64,000 bases of DNA, taken from Charina bottae. Its lineage: Eukaryota; Chordata; Lepidosauria; Squamata; Charinaidae. Location: positions 37,443,463 through 37,507,462 of the forward strand of contig JALMGJ010000005.1 of NCBI GenBank assembly GCA_023362775.1, given 5' to 3'. Below, piece after piece: positions 1 to 17,459 of the stretch. Within the stretch, counting starts at the first letter, position 1; each line of letters opens with the position of its first letter. Both the position numbers and the translations under genes were made by a program. The notes beneath the pieces are model-generated. The model was not told where the DNA came from. It searched no databases and was given only the letters and a program-made list of their open reading frames with translations.

Positions 1-552
1 CTGGCAAGATGGCAATGTGCTAAGACAGGGGTCGGCAAACTTTTTATGCCGGGAGCCATTTTGACATGCTCGTGCACATTTTGAAATGCTCGAGAGCCAG
101 GGGGCGGGGTTTGCGGGTGGGGGCCAATCGTGTGGAAGGGGGCGGGGTTTGCAGGCGGGGGCCAATCGCGTGGAAGGGGGCGGGGTTTGCGGGCGGGGAC
201 CAATCGCGCACACTTAGGGCCTGCTGCCGCCATGCCCGCCACGCCCACTGCATTGCCCGCCGCCGCCACGCCCACCATGCCCGCTGCCACGCCTGCCCCG
301 CCACTGCACCTCCCCCGGGGTCCGAGTAAGCCGCGACGGGCGGGCGGCGAGCGAAGCGTTGCCCCGCCTCCTCCCCCGGGGTCCTTCGTGAAGACCTCCT
401 CCTCCATCCTCGCTGCTCCCGCCGCCGCTCCTTACTGCCTTCCTTCTTCTCTCCCTCGCCGGCACCCACCACCCCTGCCCCACCTCCGCCCACACTTCTC
501 CTCCCTCCCCCTCACAGAGATTTCGTCTCTGTCTCCTTCTTCTGTCTTCTGT

Positions 553-695
553 CTGCCTGTCTCCTTCGAAGCAAGCGCGCGCGCAAGCGAGACAAAAGCC
601 GCTCTTTCTTTCTTCCTACGCCGGCATAGGACGTAGGAAGAAAGAGCGGCTTGTCTCTCGCTTGCGCGCGCGCTTGCTTCGAAGGAGACAGGCAG
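553..695. repeat. Long inverted repeat inside the GC-rich hAT element
   Basis: The arms 553-620 and 632-695 are near-perfect complements around an 11-base spacer. They include alternating GCGCGC runs and TTCGAAGCAAGCGCGC-type sequence. The right arm reads back the left arm with only small differences near AAAGCCGC/GCGGCTT. This could extrude as a cruciform or give hairpin RNA if transcribed. Confidence 0.8.
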
Positions 696-984
696 AGGGA
701 AAGGCATAGGACTTTCCCTCCACCGTTTGGCGTATTTCCCCGCCCCCCTCGAGACTGGCGCGGCCTGAGGTGGCGGCTATGCCCCCTACGGTGGGTGAAG
801 GCGTGCGCACGTGCGCGGGGGCAGGGGGAGCAAGCAAGCGCGCAAGCGAGGGAGAAGTCACTCTTTCTCTACTCTTTGTAGAAGGAGCGGCGCGAACCGA
901 GTTCGCTGGCTCAGGCGTTGTTTCCGGGAGAGTGGGCGAGTCCAGCTTGCTTTCTCCCCGGGATGGAATGTCCTTCCGCTGCTT

Positions 985-1265
985 CTGCTGCAGGGAGACG
1001 GCGTCCACCCGGCCCAGCTGCCCGGGGTCCAGGGAGATCAGATCTGCCCGCCTCGTTCCCCCCCCACGGCCGCTCTTCGCCACAGATCCCGCCGGAGCTG
1101 ATCTCCCTGGACCCCGGGCAGCTGGGCCGGGTGGATGCCGTCTCCCTGCCCGCCTCGTTCCCCCCCACGGCCGCTCTTCGCCACAGATCCCGCCGGAGCT
1201 GATCTCCCTGGACCTCGGGCAGCTGGGCCGGGTGGACGCCGTCTCCCTGCAGCAGCAGCAGCGGA
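985..1265. repeat. Mixed inverted and direct repeat array in the hAT element
   Basis: A block of about 52 bp at roughly 993-1043 is the reverse complement of a block at about 1098-1150. The segment from about 1047 to 1148 (beginning CCCGCCTCGTTCCCCC) is then repeated directly at about 1148-1250, with a period near 101 bp. The array ends in a short CAG run at about 1249-1263. Such a structure is typical of template switching or repeated capture of the same donor fragment. Confidence 0.75.
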
Positions 1266-1742
1266 AGGAGCGTGCAGAGAGGCTGGTACCTGCCCGAGCA
1301 GGTGGGCGCCGGTGGTGCTCCGCTGGCCACTCTGGGAGGGCGGGGCGGGGCGAGACGCAGCTCTGCCGTGCTCCAGGCGCTGAGTCCCTGCCCCCCTCCC
1401 CCCAGCGGGGGCTGAAGGGCCGGGACTCGGCGGGCGGGCGGCTGAAGCGGAGGAGGGTGGCAGCCGAGCAGCAGCGGGTGAGTCTCCTGGCGCTCCCCGT
1501 TCCTCCCCTGCCCTGGGCGCCCGCGCGCGCCTCAAGGCGGCGCAGAAAGACCTCCGCAGACCCGGGGATTTCCCCCTCCCGACTGAGAATCCTCCTCGCC
1601 CCCCCCCTACACCACCAGGGCCTCACCTTCCAAGGATCGGAGGGGGGTATTCGGAAAAGGGCAGGGGTGGGCGTGGATGTGATTTGGCAGCGCGCTCCGC
1701 TCCCGTGCAGAGCGGGCGGTGGAAGAAAGCCAGCCACTGCTG

Positions 1743-1900
1743 GCCTTTTTGGAGCGCTTCCGCGTGCAGCTGAGCGCTGGGCTGTGGAAATGCGCTCCAA
1801 AAAGACCGGCGCGGGGCCTCGCTCAGCTGCGCGCGGAAGCGCTCCAGGTCCAGCGGCTCGTCCAGCTGAGCGAGGCCCTGCGCCGGTCTTTTTTTCGCGC
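1743..1900. repeat. Inverted repeat near the right end of the hAT element
   Basis: The arms about 1798-1829 and 1863-1893 are complementary around AAAGACCGGCGC and GCGCCGGTCTTT, with a GC-rich loop. Part of the same sequence (GGAGCGCTTCCGCG) also occurs at about 1751, so the region has been rearranged more than once. Confidence 0.7.
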
Positions 1901-2160
1901 CTCTGGGTAGCAGGGCCAATCGGGCTTCACCTTGTTCAGCCCGCCTCTCTGCTCCCCTTTGGCGCACGCTGATTGGTGGAGGCGTCCTTCCTTCTGAGCC
2001 TCCACCAATCAGCGTCTGTTTCTTCCCCAGGGTTCGCTCTGCTTCCGGAGACCGGCTTTCCGGATGTCGGGCGGCAGACAGAGAGAGAGAGAGCCAGAGC
2101 CGAGGGGCCAAAGAGCCAGATCTGGCTCGCGAGCCGCCATTTCCGACCCTTGTGCTAAGA

Positions 2161-5100
2161 TGTCTTGTAATCCTAAGAAGCAACATCTCCCTTTTTCTTT
2201 TTCTCGTTCAATGAATCAAACTTTCCACAGATGTCAACCTCTTACTCCTGACTCAGCTTCTGGTAAAGCTGTAATAGAGGGTTTTATCAGAGGGGTTGAG
2301 TGGTAAATTATCCACCTCCCCTTGTAAGGTAGGGATTTTGGCTGAAACTCCAATTCAAATGGGAAATACACAGCAAGTGCTTTCATCTTCTGAAATTCCA
2401 TCCAATGTCATTCTGTGGGATATGAAAAGTTTTTTGATTCTGGTGATATTACAAGCAATTAACTGCCGTATTTCAGAATATGCTGATAAAAAGTGTGTAA
2501 GTTGGAAAAAATACTGATATTAATAAAAAGTTAAAACAACAAGCTACTTTTAATTGACTGCAGTTTTAGCTGCCTAAGATAAAACAAGATTTGTAGATCT
2601 GGTAGCCTGCCAAGAAGTCCTGGTCTGGATCCAAGGTCAAATAAGCAAGGAAAAAAATGCCTCCTTAATTTTCCTTATCTAGAATATAAACATAAACAAT
2701 GGCAAAATGCTTTAAAGACCTGTTTAAGGTAACTGAATTAATTGAGGCAGCTTAGTGTATGCTTTTTAGATACAAGTACTAGCAATCTTTGAAACCTGCT
2801 GTAACTGAATTTCTGCTGAACTTTGATAATGATAAAATACTACAAGCAGCCAGGAATGTAAAAGCTTTGGAATATCAGGGAAAGAATCTTACATTACTGT
2901 TCTATCTTTCAGGATGGTATAGAAATGTAAAGAGTTTCATCAAGCTCATCTCAAGGCCAGAGAACTGGAGATAAAGACGTTCTCTTTATATCCTGCAATT
3001 TTTGGCTTATTTCTAGATAACAGTATGAAGAAATTCTGTGATCTGGAAATGGCTGGTAACTCACTCAAACAAAGGGTGTATACTCATATTGTTACAGAAA
3101 TACATGGCTACAGCGGTCTACCAAGAAAATTATTTATTCGTTTGGAGGGTTGATGGGTACACTAGTTACACTTACATTCTATAGGGTACTGCCTCCCCCA
3201 TTCTTTTTCCCACTTTGTCTCTTTTAAATTCTATAGCGTGGAGGGAGAGTGAGGTGTCTGTGTCCTTGGCACAGTCAGGGTATTTAGCTGCATCTTAATT
3301 TTACAGGAAATTTATGGCACAACTGATATGATAGCATTTGGAAAGGTCCCAGAGCCAAATGGAATAAATAAAGTCGTATTAAAAAATTCAGGCCAGAGTA
3401 GCTCCTTTATGGTTGGAGATATATCAAGCACTATTGTAAAAGAAAGACCCTGGCAGTTTGATATTATAATGCTTATATAATTGTAACTTGAAACTGGTAA
3501 GGATCCTATGAACTGTAGAAGCTATGACCTGATATCTTGGTAAAACACTGATGTTAAGACTAACAGCAACCTTGGCAAGAAGATTATAGATGTCACTACT
3601 GACAATAATTCATCCATCTTTATGAATGGATGTCAAGCATTAGATGGTAATACATTCTCGATCAATATGTTATTTTTGTATATTAATAAATGTGAATTGG
3701 TGGCTTTGGCATTATTGGAGGCAAAAAAAAGCCTTTGATAAGGTGCAAATTAACTTTTTGCTTTAAATTAAAATTCTTACTGAATTTCTTAGTTAACAGT
3801 TTACTATTCTAATCCCTCTACTTTAGTAATCATTAATGAGATTTTCTTTTTGACAATTAAAATGTAATACAGAATACATCAAGGATGTCCTTTATCCCCT
3901 TTAAATTTCAGTTTGGTGTTGAAACCCTTGGCATGCCCAATAAACAAATTGGTGATATTCAAGAAATGTGTGCAACCAAATTTTGTATTTCAGTCGCTAT
4001 TATATACAGACATTTGGAGTTTCTTCAACGATTACCAAAGATTTTTTACTCAAATTTGTAGAAATTGTAGTTATAGGACAAATATTCTGCACATTTTGAG
4101 AGCAATGCCTAGTTTGGTTCTGCTTAAATATTTTAAACTGATTTATAAATTACTGCTTAAACTTTTATGGAAGGAACAAATACCCAAGATTTCTCTGTTA
4201 CAGTTACTGCTCTCTTATAACAATGGTGGGCTTTAATTTTCCAGAATTTTTAAAAATATTACTGGACATTCTTAAATTTGCCTAAGTTGTAGGCTCAACA
4301 TTAACAGTTATTATTTATCATCCCTCGACTCCTGGCAAGTTTCTGATTCTAACTATAGTAGGAACTGGATCATTTTTCCAGTGTGAAGGTGGTCAGACAT
4401 ATTTAATCTTATTGGGCAGGAAAGTACAATTGAATTATAATTCTCATGAGAAATTGACACTCTGGAGTAATTCCTATTTTAAAAATGGTTGTTGAATACT
4501 TTTTTTACCTTTTTTATGGGCCAAAAAGTCTTACTCAGCTAATAAATAACAAAACTTTAAACTATCTGATTTTTATAAAAGGAATATGGCTTAACTAAAA
4601 GACCTAAATGGCAATATACATAGCTAATACACTTGATATATTCAGTGTTTGACCTCAATGCCTGCATAGCCTAGAAGCATGAAATCCTAGAAGCACCAAG
4701 TATTTTAGAGAAGACCTTCACTAAGACTAAACTGACAATGTTTTTTATTTCATTAAAAAATCACAAAAAATACAAAAATAAATTTGAGTAGTATACAAGA
4801 AACTTGGAATAGAGAATTGGAATATCCATACAATTTAAAAGTTTCATTAGTTCAGCATGAAATGATTTTTTGACCCCCCAAAGAATTGTTTAAAAAGGTT
4901 GGATGGTATCCTTTCTATACTAAAAGTATAATAAATTTGAAAAAAACTTTAATGGATTTTTTAAAAAAAATTCAATTTTTTAATGTCACGGAACCTGTTA
5001 GTTAAAAAAAATATTGCAGGACCCTGATCAGAAGGCAAAGCACTAGTGATAGAAAATTGATAATAAAACCAAATTTGTGTCCACTGTAATTTATTAAAAT

Positions 5101-8100
5101 TATCTACATTTCACAAAAATAGATGCCCTAATAATGTAAACTATTTATTGTAAACGCAAAATCAACATTTCCAAAGTACAAAAATTAAAAGTTGAATTTC
5201 ACAATTACTTGGGAGGTTAATGTTTTAATCAGTGCATTTGAGGGTGGGGTATTTTCTTTTTTCCCTTAGTGTCTTATAGAATTCCATCAAGTTCTTGCAA
5301 AACCGAGTTTGAAAAACTTTGCCTCAATGCACATGTTCTGGATATGGCCATAAGTAATTTTTTACTGATTAAAATTTATATAAATTTTCAGATTTTAATC
5401 TTCTATCCCACAATTTAAAACTACTATGAAATTTCCGCTGCCTAATATTCATCTGTTATTTAATTTGTTCAGTACTTAAGTGTTTACCACTGCTCTAAAG
5501 CATCTTTTAATTCCCTTGATTTCAAGAGTAAGTCTAATGGATTCATATTAATTTAGTTTTTAAAAATTAATCACATGTTGTTGTCATATACAAGCAGTTT
5601 AAAGCAGAAAATATTTCCAAGTAATCCCTAGACACATAATTTTCCTTGACATATCCTGATAAGTGTAGCTTGAGAGACTAAAGGAACTTCATACTAATGT
5701 TTTAATTCAAGCTAAATGAAAAAGATAAAATAAATGGAAATTTATAATGAAATGTGTTTACTCATGCCAACATTCACTAATGCTTTGCCTCAAGCTACCT
5801 GTGTCTTCTGAAAGCAAGCCATATTGGATGGATTCTCTTGACAAAAAGAAAGCTGGACAGTTTGCATGTAAATAGTTTAAATCCCATATCATAATGTGAA
5901 ATATTTAGGCATTATTATAACTAATATGAATTGTCATGTTATTTCAAAATAATTATGTTAAGGTATGGAGTAAAATTAAGAAGGACATCAAGATAGGAAA
6001 AGTTACAATTATCATTGTTGGGGGAAAATTCCATGGTAAAAAAGAATGTGTTACCCAGAATGTTGTTTTTATTCCAGACAATACCAGTTTTGAGAAATGA
6101 TGTACCCTTCAAACAATGGTAAAAAGATATATCCAGATTCATATTGCAGGGGAAGAAACCAAGGGTTAAACATAAGATTCTCCAAGATTCAAAGGAAAGA
6201 GGTGGACTGATATTGCCTGATTTTAAATTGTACTTTGCTGCCTGCTGTTTGGTTTGGATGAAGGAATGGCTGTTATTAAGAAATACGAGATTATTAGAAT
6301 TAGAAGGACATGGCCTGAGGCTTGGGTGGCATGTTTTTTATGGTATGACAAAGTTAAAGTAAATGTAGATTTTAAAAACAATTATATTAGGAATGCCATA
6401 TTACAAATATGGAATAGATACAAACCCAGGCTATGCCCGAAAATACTTTTGTTGACCTTGGCTCAAGAAGTGTTTTATAGAAAATAATAAGCAAGCAAAG
6501 AAAAATAGTTAACATATGGAGACTTGCTACCACAGGAAAATGGAGAACTTAAAATGAAATCAAGAGAACAATTGACTGCAGAAGGATTTACTTTTCAACA
6601 GTTCTCATATACACAATTAAAGGAGAGGTTACCAGGTATAGAACAATATGTAACAGAATTTGAAAGGGAATTATGTAAAAATGATGAATATGTGATTGCT
6701 AAAATGTATAATCTTCTCTTGAGGTTTGAAGCAGAAGAAGAACAAGTTAAAGAGTGCATGATGAAATGGGCTAAGAATTTTGGCTATAATATACAGATGG
6801 ATCAAGAGGAAAGAATGTGGTTAAAAGGCCTGAAATTCACATTGTTATATAATTTAAGAGATAATTTTTATAAAATGATGTACTGTTGGTATATGGTAGA
6901 GAGACGATCTAAGATGTATAAAGGTACTTCTAACTGTTGCTGGAAATGTGAAAAGCATGAAGGGACATTTTAACAATGCATGGTAGATTATGAAAAAGCG
7001 CAAAAATATTGGGTATAAATATATACAATGATACAGAAAATTTTAAAATGTAATTTTCATTTGAAACCAGAGCTTTTTTTACTAGGACTTATGGATAGCC
7101 AACTAGAAAAGACACATGGATGATTGGTTTTATATATGGTAATTGCAGCGAGGCTACTATATGCACAAAGATGGAAAAATACAGAAATACCCTGCACTCC
7201 CTTCTGCAGTCTTGGATGGCAGATACAAAAAAATCCCTTTAGCTGCAAGGTGCTGCGCTTGTAACATAGGAGAGATAGAAACTACAGACCATGTGCTCCT
7301 TCGCTGCCCTTTTTATAAAGAGCTTAGGAATAAATTAATAATACCTCTGGCCAATAAATATCCTAGGTGGCAAGATATAGTCTCTATGCAAATGCTACTT
7401 ATAGATGAATATCCAACTGTTACGGCGCAAGTAGCCAGATTCTGTGCAGCTGCCATGAAGATACGCCAGACTATGATTTGAAAATGTAGTATGGTATTCC
7501 TTGTAATAATTTTAAGTGGTATATATATATGATATTTTATTTTTGTATCACTCATTTTAATATTTGTATTTTATATTTTTATAATTATGTACAACTGAGA
7601 GAATATTAGTCATGATAATGTAAATGAATAAGACTGTTTTTAAATTTGATAAGGGACTCATTTACATTGTGATCTAAATGCATTTTAATATTTAATTGGG
7701 ACTTGTTAAATTAGATTTAAAACTATTTCAAATCAGAGGGTTTATATTTTAAAGCCCAATGTGTTTACCATGTAAAATTCTAACTTGTACTGGTCAGTGA
7801 CCGTAATAAATTGAATTGAATACAGAAATACCCACAATGGAAGAGTGGATTGTGAAGATGGCAGAACTTGCTGAAATGGCTAAATAAACTTGTCAGATTA
7901 GGAACAATAATTATTTTATAAAAGAGTGGAAACCCAGTCAAAAATGAACTGATGATCTTGGGATTTACGGATTAAAAAGGGTTGTTCATGGGAAGAAAGG
8001 AACCACGATATGTAATTTGGGAGGGTCGAAATAGTAACAATCATGTTTGTAACTGCTGTAAAGAAGATTGGAAGTTGCTTCTTTAGACATTTTTCTTTTT

Positions 8101-8240
8101 ATTTCTTTTTTCTTCTTTTTTCTTGACTTTTACTGTTTCTTACTTTTCTCACTTTTTCTTTTATCTTTTCATATCTTTTTCTTTTTTCTAATTCTTTTTG
8201 TTTCTGTAGTTTTTAATTCTGTATCTCTCTCTCTCTCTAA
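2161..8240 (+). mobile_element. Decayed L1-type LINE, interrupted by a nested LINE
   Basis: Fragments in several frames read as L1 ORF2 in the correct order. At about 3870-3910 there is a reverse-transcriptase block HQGCPLSPLNF. At about 6144-6487 there is the later ORF2 segment containing LQDSKERGGLILPDF and VKVNVDFKNNYIRNA. At about 6524-6970 follows the C-terminal part with EEEQVKECMMKWAKNFGYN and a Cys motif (CWKCE). The frame resumes after the insertion, at 7833 (MEEWIVKMAELAEMAK), and runs into a T-rich 3' tail. Stops and frameshifts throughout make it inactive. The 5' limit is uncertain; the stretch 2161-3800 is AT-rich and I assign it to L1 only by position. Confidence 0.7.
7192..7818 (+). 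mobile_element. 5'-truncated non-LTR retrotransposon nested in the L1
   Basis: An exact 14-bp target duplication AATACAGAAATACC flanks this segment at 7178-7191 and 7819-7832. Removing it rejoins the L1 ORF2 sequence. The insert encodes a LINE C-terminus with a zinc-knuckle-like pattern (CCACNIGEIETTDHVLLRCPFY region, about 7250-7317) and ends in a short 3' untranslated region with AATAAATTGAATTG. The frame from 7195 to 7481 is open, so it is younger than its host. The clade (CR1-group or similar) is not certain. Confidence 0.8.
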
Positions 8241-8242
8241 AG
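8080..8242 (+). repeat. T-rich low-complexity tract with TC run
   Basis: A stretch of T-rich sequence with interspersed C ends in a (TC)n run at about 8222-8240. It probably represents the decayed 3' tail of the L1 joined to the following L2 fragment. The frame across it is an artefact of low complexity. Confidence 0.7.
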
Positions 8243-8690
8243 CCCTAAATGGCATAGAACCAGGTTACTTGCGAGACCACCTTCTCCCAAGAACATCTGC
8301 CCACCCCATACACTTCCATAGGGAAGTCAAGCTCCAAGATCCCTCACTAAAACCCTGCCATCATATGGGACTTAGGAGGTGTTTCATTTTGGTAGTTGCC
8401 TCTGTTTTCTTCCTCCCCCCGCCAATTATATGATGGGCCTCAATGCTGCTTGTCTTTAGAAAAGTCATTTAAGAATTGGCTTTTTCCCCAGGCGTTTGGG
8501 TTCAGTTGAGTGGAATTCCTTTCTGGTTGTTTAATTAACCCATTTGGTTTATCATTTTATATACTGGAGGAGTTTATTGGATAATGTATAGTTATTTTTT
8601 GCTAATGTTTATTTGTTGTACGCTGCCCAGAGTCACATTGATTGAGTTGGGTGGCCTTATAAATGAATGGAATAAATAAATATTTTTGAT
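8243..8690 (+). mobile_element. L2-type LINE 3' end, degenerate
   Basis: The segment starts with AAAGCCCTAAATGGCATAG, matching the L2 ORF2 C-terminal region seen better preserved at 59640. It ends with the typical tail CTGCCCAGAGTCAC followed by GGGTGGCCTTATAAATGAATGG and AATAAATAAATA. It lies about 240 bp downstream, in genome coordinates, of the STAG1 exon ending at 8928, inside an intron. Confidence 0.75.
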
Positions 8691-8886
8691 TGCGGTATAA
8701 GTAAAAAGCTAGATCCTGGCTAAGACTCTTAAGTTAATTACAACTACTTTGTATCATTGATTTCTGTGGGACTAAAACATTATAAACTGGAAGCACAGTT
8801 TAAATAAATAAGTTTAAATAAGTTTAAACAGTTTAAATAAGCATCCCACTTGACTTCACTGCCTTAAAATGGAAGAGTTTAGACTA

Positions 8887-12200
<3,314 letters not shown>

Positions 12201-12208
12201 TGTAACAG

Positions 12209-12377
12209 TGCTTTCCAATCTGCCGCCGTTGGCGACACACCAACGGCGGCGGCGTGCACGGCAGCGGCGGCAACGGCCTCCGCTAAAACACGGAAGTGCT
12301 GATAGTGTGCTGCCGCCGCACATACCCCCACCGCCGCTTCTGGGTTGTGTGGCGACACACAGTTTGGAAAGCTGTGG
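12209..12377. mobile_element. Short hAT-type MITE (TTTCCAAAC family), degenerate
   Basis: A GC-rich insert has ends resembling TGCTTTCCAA and TTTGGAAAGC, and carries GGCGACACAC repeats in inverted orientation. TGTAACAG occurs on both sides at 12201-12208 and 12378-12385, and may be the target duplication, although the terminal CAG/CTG is then lost. It belongs with the copies at 17591, 34122, 38889 and 50413. No coding capacity. Confidence 0.7.
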
Positions 12378-12623
12378 TGTAACAGCCATCAACAGGCAGA
12401 ATGCAGGGGGATGTTTAGTCATTCATCGTTGGTTGAACTGAGCGGTCCTTATTCTGTAAACTAACTAAGATGGACAATTTTGTAGGATCCATAACAGGTT
12501 GCTGAAGAGAACAGAAAAGCAGTATTCAATGGCTCAAGACTACTGCAATTATGATCATTATAATCACCATCACCACACCACTACTACATCATCACGGAGC
12601 AGTTATGGATAGGATTAGCAAAT

Positions 12624-12852
12624 ACAGGTAGTCCTTGTTTAGCAGTCAGTTGGGAGCAGCAACTTGGTTGTTAAGCGAAGCAGTCACTAAGTGAATCCAT
12701 AACTGGGTTTACGATCTTACTTCAGCTTTCCTTTGCTTTACAGACCTTCAAAGATCGTAAGTGCAAGGATTGGTCGCAAAATTACTTTTTCATCACTATT
12801 GTAACTGCAAATGGTTGCTAAACAAGGCAGTTGCTAAATGAGGACTACCTGT
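12624..12852. mobile_element. Palindromic DNA transposon fragment (ACAGGTAGTCC ends)
   Basis: The ends ACAGGTAGTCC and GGACTACCTGT are perfect inverted repeats. The interior keeps GTTGTTAAGCGAAGCAGTCA-like steps typical of a very common reptile DNA transposon whose full form has many GTCGTAAGT/TTAAGTGA motifs. Related copies are at 31983, about 50180 and 37382. Too short to encode anything; I do not assign a superfamily. Confidence 0.75.
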
Positions 12853-13959
12853 TATGTCTTTTATTTTGGGATTAAACTACTAGCATTTCATATAGTAAGC
12901 ATTCCACTTGTCATAATCTGTAGTATAAAGGTGCAACATTAAAGTGCTGTGGAACTGTTAGCAGTTCATAATGTTTTTTTACCAGTAATGAATAAGTAAC
13001 AACAAGATGATGAATATCTCTTCTATCAATTTTATATCTTTGCTTTCCTATTTTCATGTTTTGTTCATATGGGGAAAGTATTGCTAATTGTGACTCTAAT
13101 CTAATTTCCCGATTTATCAATTAAAAATGACGATACAAATGTTTTGATGACTGGATATTAACACAAAATTTAAACAATCAAACATTATGCAAAATACATA
13201 ATAGGGAACTATCTGCAGCATGATAAACTCTATATTACCTATATCACATTTAATGCTAACACAGATTATCAGATCAAGAGGGAGTGAGTTTAAAAAGAAA
13301 GGTTGTTAAACTGTATGTGATACAAATAATTTAACAACATATATACTACTACAAAGTGTTTTTAGCAATTCTCATTCACTATTACAATCAACCTGTGCAG
13401 CAGGCCATATGTATTAACATTTAACAGATTGGGAATGAGGGCTGAGCTTCAAATTTACTGTAACTGTTTTGTTAAAGACAGTACATATGAAGGAATATGT
13501 GCAATCTATAAATGAATTAAATTAATAGTTGCAAAATACATGTTGTTAGATGCTTAACTGAATTAGGGCCACACTTAAGAATGTCTTCTCTATACCATAA
13601 CTGATATGCTTAAGGTGTGCTCCTTGTGCTCATATAATGAAAATCATATTAACCACATTAATAAATCCCAAGTATTCAGTATTTGCAATAGTAGGATTAA
13701 AAAATGAATCACATAAATCCAACCCAAACAAAAAATGGAAGCTTGGTAATTATAAAACCTCAGAAAAACAGTAACAAAAAACTGCCACCAAGCAAATTGG
13801 TCTTTACAGCTTTGTGGAAAGCCGGTGAGGAGGGAGTCACATGTGCCTCTAATTACAAGCTATTCTACAATGTGGGGCCATCTCAGAGATGGGTTACCTT
13901 TGTCTCTGGGTCTCCTTGATATTTTATAGGGGTAGGACTTCAAGCATTCCCTCCCTACC

Positions 13960-14450
13960 TGCATTCAAGGGCAGAATCCATGTGGAAAAAAAGATCCATA
14001 TGTTGTCCTGCAGCAAAGACTTCTCTTTTTTTAAACCAACACTTTGAATTGGCCTTGGAAATCTATAGGTAACCAGTGCAGAGGCTGGAATATTTCTATT
14101 ATGTTACTGTAGCAGCTCCATCCATAAAACATCCAGGAAACCACATTTTGTATCAATTGCAATTTCCAGGTCATATTCAAAGGCAACCACGTGTGGAGCA
14201 AGTTACAGTAATCTTAGCATTTAGTGATGATGGCATAAGTCACTGTCAACAGAGCCTCATGGTCCAGATATGGCCACAACTGGTGCTCCATCCTAAGTAG
14301 GGTAAACAAGCTAAATTAATCCAGCTCGGGCTGAGTCCAGGACAACCCCCAAGTTCTGGACCTGCTTCTTCAGAGAGAGGGCAATCTTGTCCAGGGCTAT
14401 CACTGGGACTGTTAATGAGTCAAGAGAGTTACACTGTGCACATAAAGGAT
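13960..14450 (-). mobile_element. Old LINE fragment, antisense
   Basis: Read in antisense, the stretch resembles a widespread reptile LINE segment (phrases such as AACCAGTGCAGAGGCTGG, TTCAAAGGCAACCACGTGTG and TCCAGGGCTATCACTG). It is heavily mutated. It lies within the intron about 190 bp left of the exon at 14639. Assignment to the CR1/L2 group is from memory only. Confidence 0.45.
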
Positions 14451-14637
14451 CTTGCTCAAAACTAGCTATTTAATATGAAGGAACATCTCAATACAAATTA
14501 CATCTCTATGGTGACATGTCAAACAAAAACTAACCTGAAAACAAACAGCTTCAAACAATAAATAAGAAAAATCTTTAAATGCTGATTTGATCTTTAGCCA
14601 CTGAGACATTAAATTTCAGACAGAGAATACAGGCTTA

Positions 14638-16600
<1,963 letters not shown>

Positions 16601-16799
16601 CTTTAGAACAGCTTCAGTGTGGGAGGATTCTTTTAGGGCATTATGTTTGCAGGAAGATCCAGATGAGCTTGACTGTCCTAGAGTTTAATATGAGACTTTT
16701 TCCACAGTGGCTCCTTAACAGGCTCAGAAATAATAGATCTTGTTAAACAATTTAAGTATGGCAAAGTCCCAAGCAATTACTTTATCATTATTGAAGTTA

Positions 16800-17345
16800 T
16801 TCAGAGCAACCTAGATTGATGGACCCTTGTCCTGCCTTCCTATTTACATTTACAGACAGTAAGGCAGGCACTGATTCCAAAGAAGTGGGGTATAGCTGTG
16901 CTAGTTCCAATCTTTAAAAAAAGGTAACCCAATAGCCTCCTTAGCATAATAAGCAAATTGCACGCTAAGCATTTGTACAATAAACTTTCAGAGTTGGTCG
17001 AATCAGAAAACAAGCAAGCAGGTTCTAGAGTTGGATGCTCAGTCTTAGATCATACTCTTATTTTGTAGCATCTAGTAAAAAATATACTTTTAGGGCAGGA
17101 TCTGTACTACTTGCAGCTTTTATTGATTTCAGATTCGCTTTTGACCTTATCTCTAGACATAAATTACAGTGTAAACTTAAGAACTCTACTGTAGATAGGC
17201 TTCTGCTTATATATATGAACAGTACGAGAACTAAGTTACTGTAGGTGCAGTATGCAGGGCCATTAAACCAAAAAAATTCATGTCAGCAGACGTGTTAGGC
17301 AAGGATGCATCTTGGTGGCAATGCTGTTCAATCTGTATTGTGGCC
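16800..17345 (+). mobile_element. Non-LTR retrotransposon reverse-transcriptase remnant
   Basis: Frames broken by stops read as a LINE reverse transcriptase. At about 16890-16925 there is a PIFKK-like turn. At about 16960-17060 come KLSELVESE and GCSVLDHTLIL. At about 17100-17245 comes LLAAFIDFRFAFDLISRHKL, where the AFIDFRFAFD block is the first catalytic-aspartate motif. At about 17285-17330 there is VRQGCILVAMLFNLY. The order is correct for the RT domain, and the sequence looks like the same kind of LINE whose C-terminus is nested at 7192. Confidence 0.7.
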
Positions 17346-17459
17346 AAGATCAAGCTCACCATCCTCCAAAACTGAAAGACAGACCAGGCCCTTGGTGAGG
17401 GAGAGTGAGACTCCTCATTTACTGTAGTTCCATCTATCTGTCACACTTGCCATCTTTTA

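Larger units (their letters stand above)
26..2152. mobile_element. Large non-autonomous hAT-type DNA transposon with GC-rich cargo
   Basis: The element begins CAGGGGTCGGCAAAC and ends with the near-complement ending CGACCCTTG. Exact 8-bp target duplications TGCTAAGA lie at 18-25 and 2153-2160, which fits the hAT superfamily. No transposase is visible, so it would have to be moved in trans. The interior is very GC- and CpG-rich, unlike the AT-rich surroundings. It holds three GC-box/CCAAT modules near the left end (CCAAT at 124, 162 and 200), several long inverted repeats, a 101-bp direct duplication, and a CCAAT hairpin at about 1968-2020 shared with the copy at 23304. A short palindrome (AGAGCCAGATCTGGCTC) sits just inside the right end. 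Open frames inside it look like by-products of GC richness; I recognise no protein. Confidence 0.85.

Noticed and set aside
616..1972. 394- and 400-codon overlapping open frames on opposite strands
   Set aside because: They lie on repeated and palindromic GC-rich sequence within the element at 26-2152. The same peptide strings recur in several frames because of the inverted repeats, so I do not call a gene.
8068..8433. 121-codon hydrophobic frame
   Set aside because: It begins in a T-rich low-complexity tract and runs into an L2 tail; the phenylalanine/leucine richness comes from the T-rich DNA.
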